From: Myxococcales bacterium UBA1660
GTDB taxonomy: Bacteria; Myxococcota_A; Polyangia; Polyangiales; Houyiibacteriaceae
Length of the DNA stretch: 64,000 nucleotides
Assembly (NCBI GenBank): GCA_002320815.1
Contig: DCLA01000045.1
Span: 2,681-66,680 of the forward strand
Direction: 5' to 3'
The position numbers and the translations under genes are program-made. The notes under the pieces were generated by a model. That model was not told the DNA's origin. It saw only the letters and a list, made by a program, of their open reading frames with translations, and made no database searches. Below are positions 1 to 7,505 of this stretch, one piece after another (position 1 is the first letter of the stretch; every line of letters starts with the position of its first letter).

Positions 1-959
1 TCGTCGCCGCCCCAGTCGGTGAAGATGGCGAAGATGACCGCGGTGGTGCCGAGCAGCAGCGCCGCGCCGAAGAAGATGTCCGCGTTGCGCGAGAGCGCCC
101 CGACCTCGTCCTTGTCGTCCGAGGTGACCTCGCCCACACCGCCGGTGGGGCCGTCGAGGATGTCGTCGATCTCGTTGCGGCGCTGGAGCGCGCGGATGCC
201 GTAGATGGTCCCGCCCACGACCGCGGCCGCCGCGCCGCCCGCGGCGATCCAGAAGAGGTACGAGGGCAGGCCCTCGAACTCTTCGGCGAGCTCTTCGAGC
301 TCGAAGGTCAGGGTCCGCTCCGCGCGAGCGGGTACCTGGACTTCCTTCCGCGTGGGGATGAACCCGCTGGCCCGGACCTCGACCACGTGGGAGCCGCCGG
401 GCACCATCACGCGGTCGCGGTTCTCGCCGACGAGCCGGTCGTCGACCCAGACTTCGTAGTCGGCCACGCTCACCTCGACGAAGATGGTCCCGAGGAGCCC
501 CTCGAGGACCTGCACCTTGGTCTCCACCTCGGTGGCCAGCGCCGTGTCGCGGCCGCCTCCGTCCAGGAAGCGCCGGTAGAACTCCATGGCCTGGTCGTAG
601 CGGTAGAGCGCTTCGTAGGCCTTGGCGATGTTGTAGAGGACCTGGAAGCGCACCGGGTGATCCCCGATGAGCTCGAGCACCTCGTGGAACTCGGCGAGGG
701 CCGCGTCGTAGTTCTCCTGCTCGAAGAGCTGGCTGGCGCGTGCGATGCGCTCCCGCGCCTCGACCACGTTGGGGTCCTCCGGGGGCGCCGGTGCCTCGTC
801 GGCTTCCGCCTCCGCGGCTTCCGCCGCCGGCTCCGTCGCCTCGGCGGCCTCGTCGTCGCCCGATTCCTGCGCCTCGACCCGGGTCCACGCCGCGCTCGCG
901 AGGAGCATGGAGGCCACCAGGAGTCCGAGCCGCGCCCAATGGGTAGTCGCCCCCGTCAC
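1..959 (-). CDS. TPR/PEGA membrane protein, 3' end beyond window
   Basis: This reading frame stays open to the left edge, so the C-terminus is missing; about 319 codons are visible. The GTG at 959 gives an N-terminal signal peptide (a hydrophobic stretch ending near AWTRVEAQ), followed by an acidic Ala/Glu/Pro linker. A tetratricopeptide-like region comes next (about residues 65-135, with LFEQENYDAALAEF and IAKAYEALYRYDQAMEFY), then a PEGA domain (about 150-205, with VWVDDRLVGENRD). Two predicted membrane segments flank a short charged loop. A later ATG at 908 would remove most of the signal peptide, so the GTG is preferred. It lies 77 bases downstream of the kinase at 1037-2746 on the same strand. 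It has the same domain order as the protein at 55495-56238. The role is inferred to be envelope assembly or signalling; no enzyme motif is seen. Confidence 0.8.
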   Translation of the reverse strand, partial: MTGATTHWARLGLLVASMLLASAAWTRVEAQESGDDEAAEATEPAAEAAEAEADEAPAPPEDPNVVEARERIARASQLFEQENYDAALAEFHEVLELIGDHPVRFQVLYNIAKAYEALYRYDQAMEFYRRFLDGGGRDTALATEVETKVQVLEGLLGTIFVEVSVADYEVWVDDRLVGENRDRVMVPGGSHVVEVRASGFIPTRKEVQVPARAERTLTFELEELAEEFEGLPSYLFWIAAGGAAAAVVGGTIYGIRALQRRNEIDDILDGPTGGVGEVTSDDKDEVGALSRNADIFFGAALLLGTTAVIFAIFTDWGGD

Positions 960-1036
960 AGCCCAGAGACCTTACCCCATCCGTGTTCCATCCTCACGGG
1001 CAAATCACGGGATTTCCCCAGGGGCGGAGGGCCGCC

Positions 1037-2746
1037 TCAGAGGGCGATGTCGATCAGCCCGCCCATCATGGACGAGGACTCCATGGTGGCCGGCTCGGCC
1101 GGGGCCGGTTCGGTCATGGCGGCAGGCTCCGTCATCGCTGCGGGCTCGGCCATCGTGGCCTCCATCGGAGTGGCCACCATCGCCGTCGGGGTCTCCGTCA
1201 TCGGGCTCGCCACCATCGCGGCCGCGGTGGTGTCCATCGTCGTCGGGGCGCGGCGCGTGCGCCGGGTCGCCGGCTGCTCCGTCCGGGGCTCCCGACGGTC
1301 GTCGGTGCCCTCACCCTCGGCGAGCCGGATGGTGAGGTTCTGCTCCCAGCGCAGGCTCAGATCCTGAATCTGGGTCACGAAGCCGTCCTTCCGCGCCTCG
1401 ATCCGGCGGGGCTCGCGCTGAGCGGGCATCCGCGCCTGGAAGGGGTTCGCGATGCGGTCCCCGTCCAAGAAGAGCTCGGCGTCGGCGGGCTCGGTGTCGA
1501 TGTGGACCCAGACGCGCTCGTCCGCGAGGGGCTCTTCTTCTTCCGGGGGATCCCCTTCGGCGATCGGGGCCGTGGGGGTCTCCAGCGGCGTCGGCGGCGG
1601 CACGGGAGAGAAGACGCCGAGGGCCGCCGCGATGCCCAGGCCCCCGAGGAGCAAGAGGCCGATGCCGGCCCCCAGGATCAGCGGGGTCTTGTTGCTGCCG
1701 GCGACGGGCATCTCCGGCGCGGAGACGGGCGCGACGTCCGAGGTCGGCGGGCGGATCCCGCTCTGCGAGGCGCCGGCCCCGGCGAGGAGCGACGACTGCA
1801 TGGAGGAGGTCGCCGGCGCGTCGGCGGCCACCTCGGGGGTGTCCTTAATCGACCGGAAGGGCGCCAGCGCGGCCTTGAGCGAGGCGCAATCCGGGTATCG
1901 GTCGGCCGGGTTCTTGGCGAGGAGCTTCCCGATCAGCAGCTCCAGCTCCTCGGGCAAGTCCGGCCGATACAGGCGCAGGGGCGGCGGCGGCTCGGTGCAG
2001 ATCTTCAGGACGAGCATCGGGTAGGACTCGTCGTCGAATGGATACTGGCCGGTGAGCGCCTGGAAGAGGATGACCCCGAGGGAGTAGATGTCCGCCCGCT
2101 GGTCGATGTCCTTCTTCCCCTGCGCCTGCTCGGGGGCCATGTAGTAGGGCGTGCCCAGGGTGGTGCCCGTCTGGGTCATCCCCTTGCTGCCTCCGGCGCC
2201 GTCCTTGAACTTCGAGATGCCGAAGTCGAGGACCTTCACGAACTCCGGGTCGGCGCCGCGCTCGATCAGATAGATGTTCTCGGGCTTCAGGTCCCGGTGG
2301 ATGATCCCCTTGGCGTGGGCCGCGGTGAGCGCGTCGCAGACCTGGTCCACGATGTGGACCGTCTTGCCGAGCGGCTGGGCGCCATCGCGATCGATGTCGT
2401 CCGACCAATCGCGCCCGGCGAGGAACTCGAGGACCATGAACACCGAGCCATCGTCGAAGCGACCCATATCGGTCACCTCGATGATGTTCTGGTGGCCGAT
2501 GCTGGTCGCCGCGAGGGCCTCGCGGTGGAAGCGAGCGACGATCTCGGGGTTGGTGGCGAACTGCGAGTGGAGGCACTTGATGGCCACCCGCCGCTTGATC
2601 AGGACGTGCTCGCCCTCGTAGACGGCGCCCATCCCGCCCTCGCCGATCTTCCGAACGATCCGGTAGCGGTCCTGGAGGACCATACCCACGCGCGGATCTT
2701 CCTGGGCTGCGGGTTGAAGCAGATCCTCACTCATCGCCGTCGTCAC
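1037..2746 (-). CDS. Transmembrane Ser/Thr protein kinase with PEGA domain
   Basis: A 569-residue Hanks-type kinase. The glycine loop IGEGGMGAVYEG is at about 34-45, the ATP lysine is K57 (VAIK), the catalytic loop HRDLKPEN is at 150-157, DFG is at 174-176 and the APE-type motif is MAPEQ. The kinase domain ends near 300. A linker leads to one membrane span (about 357-378), followed by an acidic stretch and an extracytoplasmic PEGA domain (about 410-478). The last 85 residues begin with TRRTRRAP and are repetitive and rich in Met, Ala, Thr and Pro (MVASPMTETPTAM), ending in a short hydrophobic tip. All catalytic residues are present, so it should be active. It lies between a lipoprotein gene and a TPR/PEGA gene on the same strand. 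The tail closely resembles that of the kinase at 56936-58624. Confidence 0.93.
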   Translation of the reverse strand: MTTAMSEDLLQPAAQEDPRVGMVLQDRYRIVRKIGEGGMGAVYEGEHVLIKRRVAIKCLHSQFATNPEIVARFHREALAATSIGHQNIIEVTDMGRFDDGSVFMVLEFLAGRDWSDDIDRDGAQPLGKTVHIVDQVCDALTAAHAKGIIHRDLKPENIYLIERGADPEFVKVLDFGISKFKDGAGGSKGMTQTGTTLGTPYYMAPEQAQGKKDIDQRADIYSLGVILFQALTGQYPFDDESYPMLVLKICTEPPPPLRLYRPDLPEELELLIGKLLAKNPADRYPDCASLKAALAPFRSIKDTPEVAADAPATSSMQSSLLAGAGASQSGIRPPTSDVAPVSAPEMPVAGSNKTPLILGAGIGLLLLGGLGIAAALGVFSPVPPPTPLETPTAPIAEGDPPEEEEPLADERVWVHIDTEPADAELFLDGDRIANPFQARMPAQREPRRIEARKDGFVTQIQDLSLRWEQNLTIRLAEGEGTDDRREPRTEQPATRRTRRAPTTMDTTAAAMVASPMTETPTAMVATPMEATMAEPAAMTEPAAMTEPAPAEPATMESSSMMGGLIDIAL

Positions 2747-2843
2747 CCTACCACGCTCCCGGGTTCCGACCGCAACGACGGCGGAGACCTTGGGCAGGAA
2801 ATCTCTCGCGAACGCGGCGCCTCCCCCGAGCGAGGGTCCGAGT

Positions 2844-3434
2844 TCAGGGAGCCGGGATGGCGTCCGGGTCCAGGCCCACCTCGCTCAGCGCGAGCACGTA
2901 GGGCACCGAGTCGTCGGCCGCGGCCGTGGTGATCCAGAGCCGGTAGGTGCCCGGCGCGAGGTGGGACTCCAGCAACGCGAGCTCGCTCTCTTCGGGGATC
3001 GAGGCGCAAGTGGTGTCGCCGGTCTCGCTCCGGAGGACGAGGCCCAGGGGCGCCTCCCCCCGAACCCCGAGGTAGAGCCGCGCGAAGGGCCCCCGGGCCT
3101 CGATCGCGTGCAGAGGCTCGGCGCCCACGAAGCCCGGGCAGTCCTCGGCGAGCTCCGAGGCCGCGATGCGACCCTCCGCCGTGCCGCGCTCCTGCCGGGG
3201 GTCGGGCGCGAACCCCGGGGCGAGGGGGATGGCGCCGTACCGGGACTCGCCGTCGAGGTCGATCACCGGGTCGGGGACCGCCTCCGGCTCCGCCTCGGCC
3301 GCCGCCTCGGCCGCCGCCGGCTCGGCTTCGGCGGCCGGAGCCGACCCCTCGTCCTCGGGAGCGGGAGCGGGAGCGGGCTCCTCGGCGCCACAAGCCAGCG
3401 CGAGGACACAGAACAGCGGAGCCAGACGACGCAT
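2844..3434 (-). CDS. Putative lipoprotein, function unknown
   Basis: A 196-residue protein. The start at 3434 is chosen because it gives a compact lipoprotein signal (MRRLAPLFCVLALAC) with the lipobox cysteine at about residue 15; a longer upstream start would bury the signal. After the cysteine come about 50 residues made almost only of Ala, Glu and Pro, then a folded part of about 130 residues containing RLYLGVRGEAPLGLVL and GTYRLWITTAAAD. This latter pattern resembles the beta-sandwich pre-peptidase C-terminal type, but the match is weak. The gene starts 40 bases after the metzincin-like gene and is followed 97 bases later by the kinase gene, so it is probably part of this minus-strand envelope cluster. 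The function is not recognised. Confidence 0.75.
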   Translation of the reverse strand: MRRLAPLFCVLALACGAEEPAPAPAPEDEGSAPAAEAEPAAAEAAAEAEPEAVPDPVIDLDGESRYGAIPLAPGFAPDPRQERGTAEGRIAASELAEDCPGFVGAEPLHAIEARGPFARLYLGVRGEAPLGLVLRSETGDTTCASIPEESELALLESHLAPGTYRLWITTAAADDSVPYVLALSEVGLDPDAIPAP

Positions 3435-3473
3435 GGCGCTCGGGTAGCCGATCCCTCGGACCGGCGCCACGCG

Positions 3474-4175
3474 TCAGCGCTCGGGGCGACGCGCGTGAGG
3501 CGGATAGAAGAACGAAGGCAACCGGCCCTCGGCGACCATCGCGTCGAAGGTCGGCGCCGTGAAGAGCTGCCGCGAGCGGAGCAGGGTCCGCGCGGTGCTC
3601 ACCACGCGCCGCTCTTGGTCGGGATCGAAATGCGGGGCGGCGCCGTGCTCGTAGCTCATGATGTTCCCGGGCACCCAGCGGTGGGCTCGGTTGCCGAAGA
3701 AGTGCCCGAGCTCGTGGGCCAGGGTCGTGGGCGGCGCGATCCCGGTCAGGACCAGGAAGTGCCGGTCGGGCTGCCACGGCAAGCGCCAGTGGACCCCCCG
3801 GCGCCACTCGAGCTGGTTGTCCACGTCCCGCATCTCGCCGACCACGAAGACGTTGACCGCGCCCCGCTCCAGGTAGCGACCGAGCTGGTTGCGGTCGTGA
3901 CGGTCGTCGAGGACCGCGTGGTCGCCGTCCAGCGGCTCGACCCCCACGTTTCGGAAGCTGAGCCCGGTGACTCCGAAGACCCGGTTGGCGGTGGCGATCT
4001 GTTCGGCGAGCCACTCGGCGCTCTTCACCGGCTGGCCGCCGATGTGGGCCACCCGGAAGCGCACCGGGATCTCGGCTTCGCCGAGAGTGTCGTGGGTCGG
4101 TCGCTCGGCCTCGACGGGGAGCCCGGCGAGCGCGAAGAGCGCCAGCGCCAGGAAGGCCCCCCCCCGGCGGATCAT
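3474..4175 (-). CDS. Secreted metzincin-like zinc metalloprotease
   Basis: A 233-residue protein with a signal peptide (MIRRGGAFLALALFALAG, cleavage near VEA). The zinc site HELGHFFGNRAH is an exact HExxHxxGxxH metzincin signature, and it is followed by IMSYEHG, a Met-turn at the expected distance. The length suits a single catalytic domain without accessory domains. The chosen ATG shares its A with the last base of the stop codon of the upstream L,D-transpeptidase gene (TGATG overlap), so the two are translationally coupled. It is inferred to act on envelope or extracellular proteins. The sequence does not assign it to a named metzincin subfamily, and its substrate is unknown. Confidence 0.82.
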   Translation of the reverse strand: MIRRGGAFLALALFALAGLPVEAERPTHDTLGEAEIPVRFRVAHIGGQPVKSAEWLAEQIATANRVFGVTGLSFRNVGVEPLDGDHAVLDDRHDRNQLGRYLERGAVNVFVVGEMRDVDNQLEWRRGVHWRLPWQPDRHFLVLTGIAPPTTLAHELGHFFGNRAHRWVPGNIMSYEHGAAPHFDPDQERRVVSTARTLLRSRQLFTAPTFDAMVAEGRLPSFFYPPHARRPER

Positions 4176-5599
4176 CAGGCGTCGCCCTCCGACGAGGCGC
4201 GGGTCAGCTGAACCCAGGTGCCGCGCCGGGCGTTGTACCCGTGGAAGCCGGGCGGCAACGCCGGGTTGGTCCACTCGAAGAGCCAGCGGGCGTCCGCCGG
4301 CGCGAGGTTGGTGCACCCGTGGCTACGGACCTGGCCGAAGGCGTCGTGCCAGTAGGCGCCGTGCAGCGCGTAGCTCTCCCAGTAGTACATGGTCCAGGGA
4401 ACCTCCTCGACTTCGAAGGGGCCGTCGTGGGGATCTTCGCCGGACATGGTCACCGAAAGGAACTTTTTGTCGATACGGAAAACGCCGCGGGGCGTGTCGT
4501 ACCCCTCTTTTCCGCTGGCCACGAGGGTGGCGTAGACCGGCTCCCCCTCGTCGTAGGCGATGAGCACCTGCTCATCGAGGTCCACGTGGATCCACCGGTC
4601 GCCCTCGACCCGCTCGTCCCGGGGCGCGCGAGCCGCGACCCGCACCTGGTCCCGCCGCACGGCGAGGCCGTCGGGGCCCACCGCGTAGGCGTCCCCGTCG
4701 ACCTCGACCTCGTCGGTCACGTGGAAGCGCGCGTACTTGGCGGCGGTGCCGACCTCCACCAGGCCACCCGCCTCGACTCGGTAGAGCGGCCGGTCCTCGG
4801 CGTAGACGAAGGCCATGGGGAGCGCGTCCGCCTCCAGGTGCTCGCCGACGAGCTGCGGCATCGGGAGGTCCTCGAGGTCCTCCCGGTTCACGTACTGGCC
4901 CCGGACGGTCTGCTGCCAGTCGCCGCCCGGTCCGGTCTCGATGGCGGCGCGGGCGACGAAGTAGTCGCCGGCCATGCGCATCTGGACCACCTCGGGCTCC
5001 GCTTCCCGCTCGGGGTCCCGGATCCGCGCGACCTCCTCGGCCAGCGGGGTCCGGTAGAGGCGCGGCGCGCCGCGCCGGGTGACCATCGCGTATTGGAAGG
5101 GCATCGCCTGGGTGAGGTCCGGCGCGTGCTGGGGTCGCTCCTCGGGCGCGGGACCGACCGCGAAGCCCTCGGACGAGCAGACGAAGCCGCCCTCGACCTC
5201 GTACCAACGGCGGCGACAGCCGCTCCCGAACGCCGCGCCGCGGACCGGGATGGCGGTGCCCCGGCGCACGGTGCCGGCGATGGGCGCGCCCTCGCGCGCG
5301 CTGCGGAAGACCGGCGCCGCGTACTGGTAGGCCATGGCGACCGACCCTTCGTGCTCGTCGGTCGCGACTCCGGGGGCCCACGCGGGCACCGCCCAGCTCT
5401 GGGGCGGCGCCGGGGCCCCGAGCCGGAGCCCCTCGTCGGTCTCCACCACGACCGGACCGGGGCTCTCGTCCTCGGAGGTCTCCGCGGGCTCGCGATCGAG
5501 TCGTTCGGCGACCGGCGCGCCGCGCATCGTGAGCCAGGCACCGAGCCCCGCCGCGCCGATCCCGAGGAGGACGACCGCGGCGATAGGGAGCTTGGTCAT
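4175..5599 (-). CDS. L,D-transpeptidase (YkuD family), membrane anchored
   Basis: A 474-residue protein. The N-terminus has one hydrophobic segment (about residues 5-25), acting as an anchor or uncleaved signal, then an acidic linker. Residues of about 85-300 carry SH3-like material (GAPIAGTVRRGTAIPV, WYEVEGGFVCSSEGF). The C-terminal YkuD catalytic domain (about 335-465) contains DTPRGVFRI, ALHGAYWH and the nucleophile motif SHGCTNL, with Cys in the usual place. This family cross-links peptidoglycan 3-3 or attaches proteins to it, outside the cytoplasmic membrane. It is the first gene of the minus-strand block, is coupled to the metzincin gene by a 1-base overlap, and is divergent from the PLP enzyme gene at 5696. 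Confidence 0.9.
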   Translation of the reverse strand: MTKLPIAAVVLLGIGAAGLGAWLTMRGAPVAERLDREPAETSEDESPGPVVVETDEGLRLGAPAPPQSWAVPAWAPGVATDEHEGSVAMAYQYAAPVFRSAREGAPIAGTVRRGTAIPVRGAAFGSGCRRRWYEVEGGFVCSSEGFAVGPAPEERPQHAPDLTQAMPFQYAMVTRRGAPRLYRTPLAEEVARIRDPEREAEPEVVQMRMAGDYFVARAAIETGPGGDWQQTVRGQYVNREDLEDLPMPQLVGEHLEADALPMAFVYAEDRPLYRVEAGGLVEVGTAAKYARFHVTDEVEVDGDAYAVGPDGLAVRRDQVRVAARAPRDERVEGDRWIHVDLDEQVLIAYDEGEPVYATLVASGKEGYDTPRGVFRIDKKFLSVTMSGEDPHDGPFEVEEVPWTMYYWESYALHGAYWHDAFGQVRSHGCTNLAPADARWLFEWTNPALPPGFHGYNARRGTWVQLTRASSEGDA

Positions 5600-5623
5600 C
5601 GCGCTCCCTCGAGGGCGCGCACG

Positions 5624-5654
5624 GGAACGAACTGCTTGTGCGGCATCTCGTTCC
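5624..5654. promoter_or_regulatory. Inverted repeat in divergent intergenic region
   Basis: A perfect 7-base inverted repeat, GGAACGA at 5624-5630 and TCGTTCC at 5648-5654, separated by 17 bases. It lies between the divergent L,D-transpeptidase and PLP-enzyme genes. It could be a regulator site; no regulator is identified. Confidence 0.3.
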
Positions 5655-5665
5655 GTTTCTTGCGA

Positions 5666-5688
5666 TATTTGCGGGCCGGTAGCAAATA
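5666..5688. promoter_or_regulatory. AT-rich operator-like inverted repeat before the PLP enzyme gene
   Basis: A perfect 7-base inverted repeat, TATTTGC at 5666-5672 and GCAAATA at 5682-5688, with a 9-base GC-rich spacer. The arms are strikingly AT-rich for this genome. The site ends 7 bases before the GTG start at 5696, where a bound regulator would block transcription or initiation. This reading is inference from position and symmetry. Confidence 0.45.
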
Positions 5689-5695
5689 AGCGGAA

Positions 5696-6865
5696 GTGTC
5701 CCCCGGTTTACAGACGCAGTTGGTCCACGGTGGAGAAGAGAGTCGCGATGGGGAGTTGGTCCCGCCCATCCATCGCAGCTCGACTTACGAGCTCGGCGAA
5801 CCCGAGTCCTTCGACGACATCCGCTACATCCGCCTCAACAACACCCCCACGCAGCGTGCCGTCGAACGCAAGCTGGGGCTCCTCGAGGGCGGCGACGCCC
5901 TGGTGACCCCCTCGGGCACCTCGGCCATCTGGCTCGCCCTGGAGGCGACGCTGGAGCCCGGCGACGAGGTGCTGGCCCCCCTGCGGGTGTACGGGGGCAC
6001 CAAGAAGATTTTCGACAGCCTCCGGCACCGCGAGAGCATCGGGGTCCACACGGTGGACCTCACCCGGCCCGAGACCTGGGCCGAGGCGGTCACCGAGAAG
6101 ACCAAGGTCTTCTACGTGGAGACCATCTCGAACCCCTGGATGCTGGTGGCCGACCTGGAGCGCATCGCGGCGTTCGCGAAGGAGCACTCGCTGGTCACCA
6201 TCGTGGACAACACGCTGGCGACCCCGGTGCTCTGCCGTCCCCTCGCGATGGGCATCGACATCTCGCTGCACAGCGCCAGCAAGGCGTTGAACGGCCACTC
6301 CGATGTCGTCGCCGGCGCCATCATCGCCGCGCCCGAGACCACCTTGCGGATCCGCAAGGTCGCCAACCGCGTCGGCATCTGCCCCGACCCCGAGGCCTGC
6401 TACCTGCTCAACCGCGGGATGAAGACCATGGGCCTCCGGGTCGCGCAGCAGACGGCGACCGCGATGGAGCTCGCCCGGATGCTGGCGGCCCACGAGGGCG
6501 TCGCCTCCGTGAGCTACCCCGGCCTGGCCACCGACCCCGTCGAGCGGGAGATCGCCAGCCGGACCCTGAGCGGCGGCTTCGGCACCCTGCTCTCCTTCGT
6601 ACCCACCGGCGGCGTCGCCCGGGCCCAGCGGCTCATCGCCGCGCTCCGCTACGCTCGCGAGGCCCCGAGCCTCGGGGGGGCGGAGATGTTGGTCTGCCGC
6701 CCGGCCACGACCTCCCACGCCGGCCTCGAGCCCGCGGTCCGGGAAGCCATGGGCGTCACGGAAGACATGGTGCGGGTCTCGGTGGGCATCGAGACCGCCG
6801 AAGACGTGCTCGAGGACTTCCGCCAGGCCCTCGAGAAGAGTGACCGCCGCTTGCAGACCGCGTAG
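5696..6865 (+). CDS. Cystathionine gamma-lyase/synthase family PLP enzyme
   Basis: A 389-residue PLP-dependent enzyme of the Cys/Met metabolism family, full length. Features include LVPPIHRSSTY near the N-terminus, a YxR-type cofactor region (RYIRLNNTPT), the SGTSAIWLAL segment, the DNTLATP motif holding the pyridine-binding Asp at about 171, and the PLP lysine K196 in SASKALNGHSD. The family makes or cleaves cystathionine, or makes methionine from activated homoserine and sulfide. Sequence alone does not separate gamma-lyase, gamma-synthase and methionine gamma-lyase here. The GTG at 5696 is chosen because it leaves the usual short N-terminal lead; no good Shine-Dalgarno is visible. An inverted repeat sits directly upstream. 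Confidence 0.9.
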   Translation: MSPGLQTQLVHGGEESRDGELVPPIHRSSTYELGEPESFDDIRYIRLNNTPTQRAVERKLGLLEGGDALVTPSGTSAIWLALEATLEPGDEVLAPLRVYGGTKKIFDSLRHRESIGVHTVDLTRPETWAEAVTEKTKVFYVETISNPWMLVADLERIAAFAKEHSLVTIVDNTLATPVLCRPLAMGIDISLHSASKALNGHSDVVAGAIIAAPETTLRIRKVANRVGICPDPEACYLLNRGMKTMGLRVAQQTATAMELARMLAAHEGVASVSYPGLATDPVEREIASRTLSGGFGTLLSFVPTGGVARAQRLIAALRYAREAPSLGGAEMLVCRPATTSHAGLEPAVREAMGVTEDMVRVSVGIETAEDVLEDFRQALEKSDRRLQTA

Positions 6866-6889
6866 GGCGCGCTAGCTCCTCGGCGGATC

Positions 6890-7477
6890 ATGACCGACGA
6901 GCTCGACCGCCCTTCCTTCTTCGCTCGCATCGCCATCGCCTTCGGCGCGTTCTTCCGCGCCCTGGGCTCGGCGGAGTACGCCGCTGGCGCGCGCGCGCTC
7001 GCGTCGGGCAACGCCCCCGCGCTGCCCGCCCCGGCGCCGGAGCCGGAGCCCGAACCCGAACCCGAACCGGAGCCGCCCAAGCCGAAGCTGGAGCGCGCGC
7101 CGACCGCGTCGGCCCTCCAGCTCCTGGCGCTCTTCCAGCGCGAGGGTCGCTTCGTGGACTTCCTCCGGGAGGACGTGAGCGGCTTCGGCGACGCCGACAT
7201 CGGCGCCGCCGCCCGCGTCGTCCACGAGGGCTGCCGCAAGGCGCTCGACGAGCACGTGGACCTCGAGCCCGTCCGCTCCGAGGAGGAGGGCGCCCGCGTC
7301 ACCCTGCCGAAGGGCTTCGACGCGCAGGCGATCCGTCTCACCGGGAACGTCGTCGGCGAGGCGCCCTTCACCGGGACCCTGCAGCACGGCGGGTGGCGCG
7401 CGACGCGCATCGAGCTGCCGTCGCTCACCGAAGAGCACGACGTCCACGTGGTCGCTCCGGCCGAGGTGGAGCTGTGA
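6890..7477 (+). CDS. DUF2760 family protein
   Basis: A 195-residue protein. It has an N-terminal helical segment (FFARIAIAFGAFFRALGS), a Pro/Glu linker containing a run of Glu-Pro repeats (about residues 46-65), then a conserved C-terminal domain (about 70-195). This domain contains LQLLALFQREGRFVDFL, ARVVHEGC and a closing beta-rich part. I recognise it as DUF2760, a family of unknown function commonly encoded next to Hsp70-like proteins. The next gene, 28 bases downstream, is indeed an Hsp70-like protein, so the two are inferred to act together. There is no signal peptide, so it is probably cytosolic or membrane-associated. Confidence 0.8.
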   Translation: MTDELDRPSFFARIAIAFGAFFRALGSAEYAAGARALASGNAPALPAPAPEPEPEPEPEPEPPKPKLERAPTASALQLLALFQREGRFVDFLREDVSGFGDADIGAAARVVHEGCRKALDEHVDLEPVRSEEEGARVTLPKGFDAQAIRLTGNVVGEAPFTGTLQHGGWRATRIELPSLTEEHDVHVVAPAEVEL

Positions 7478-7505
7478 GCCCCCGGGCTCCCCAGCGAGGC
7501 GGACG

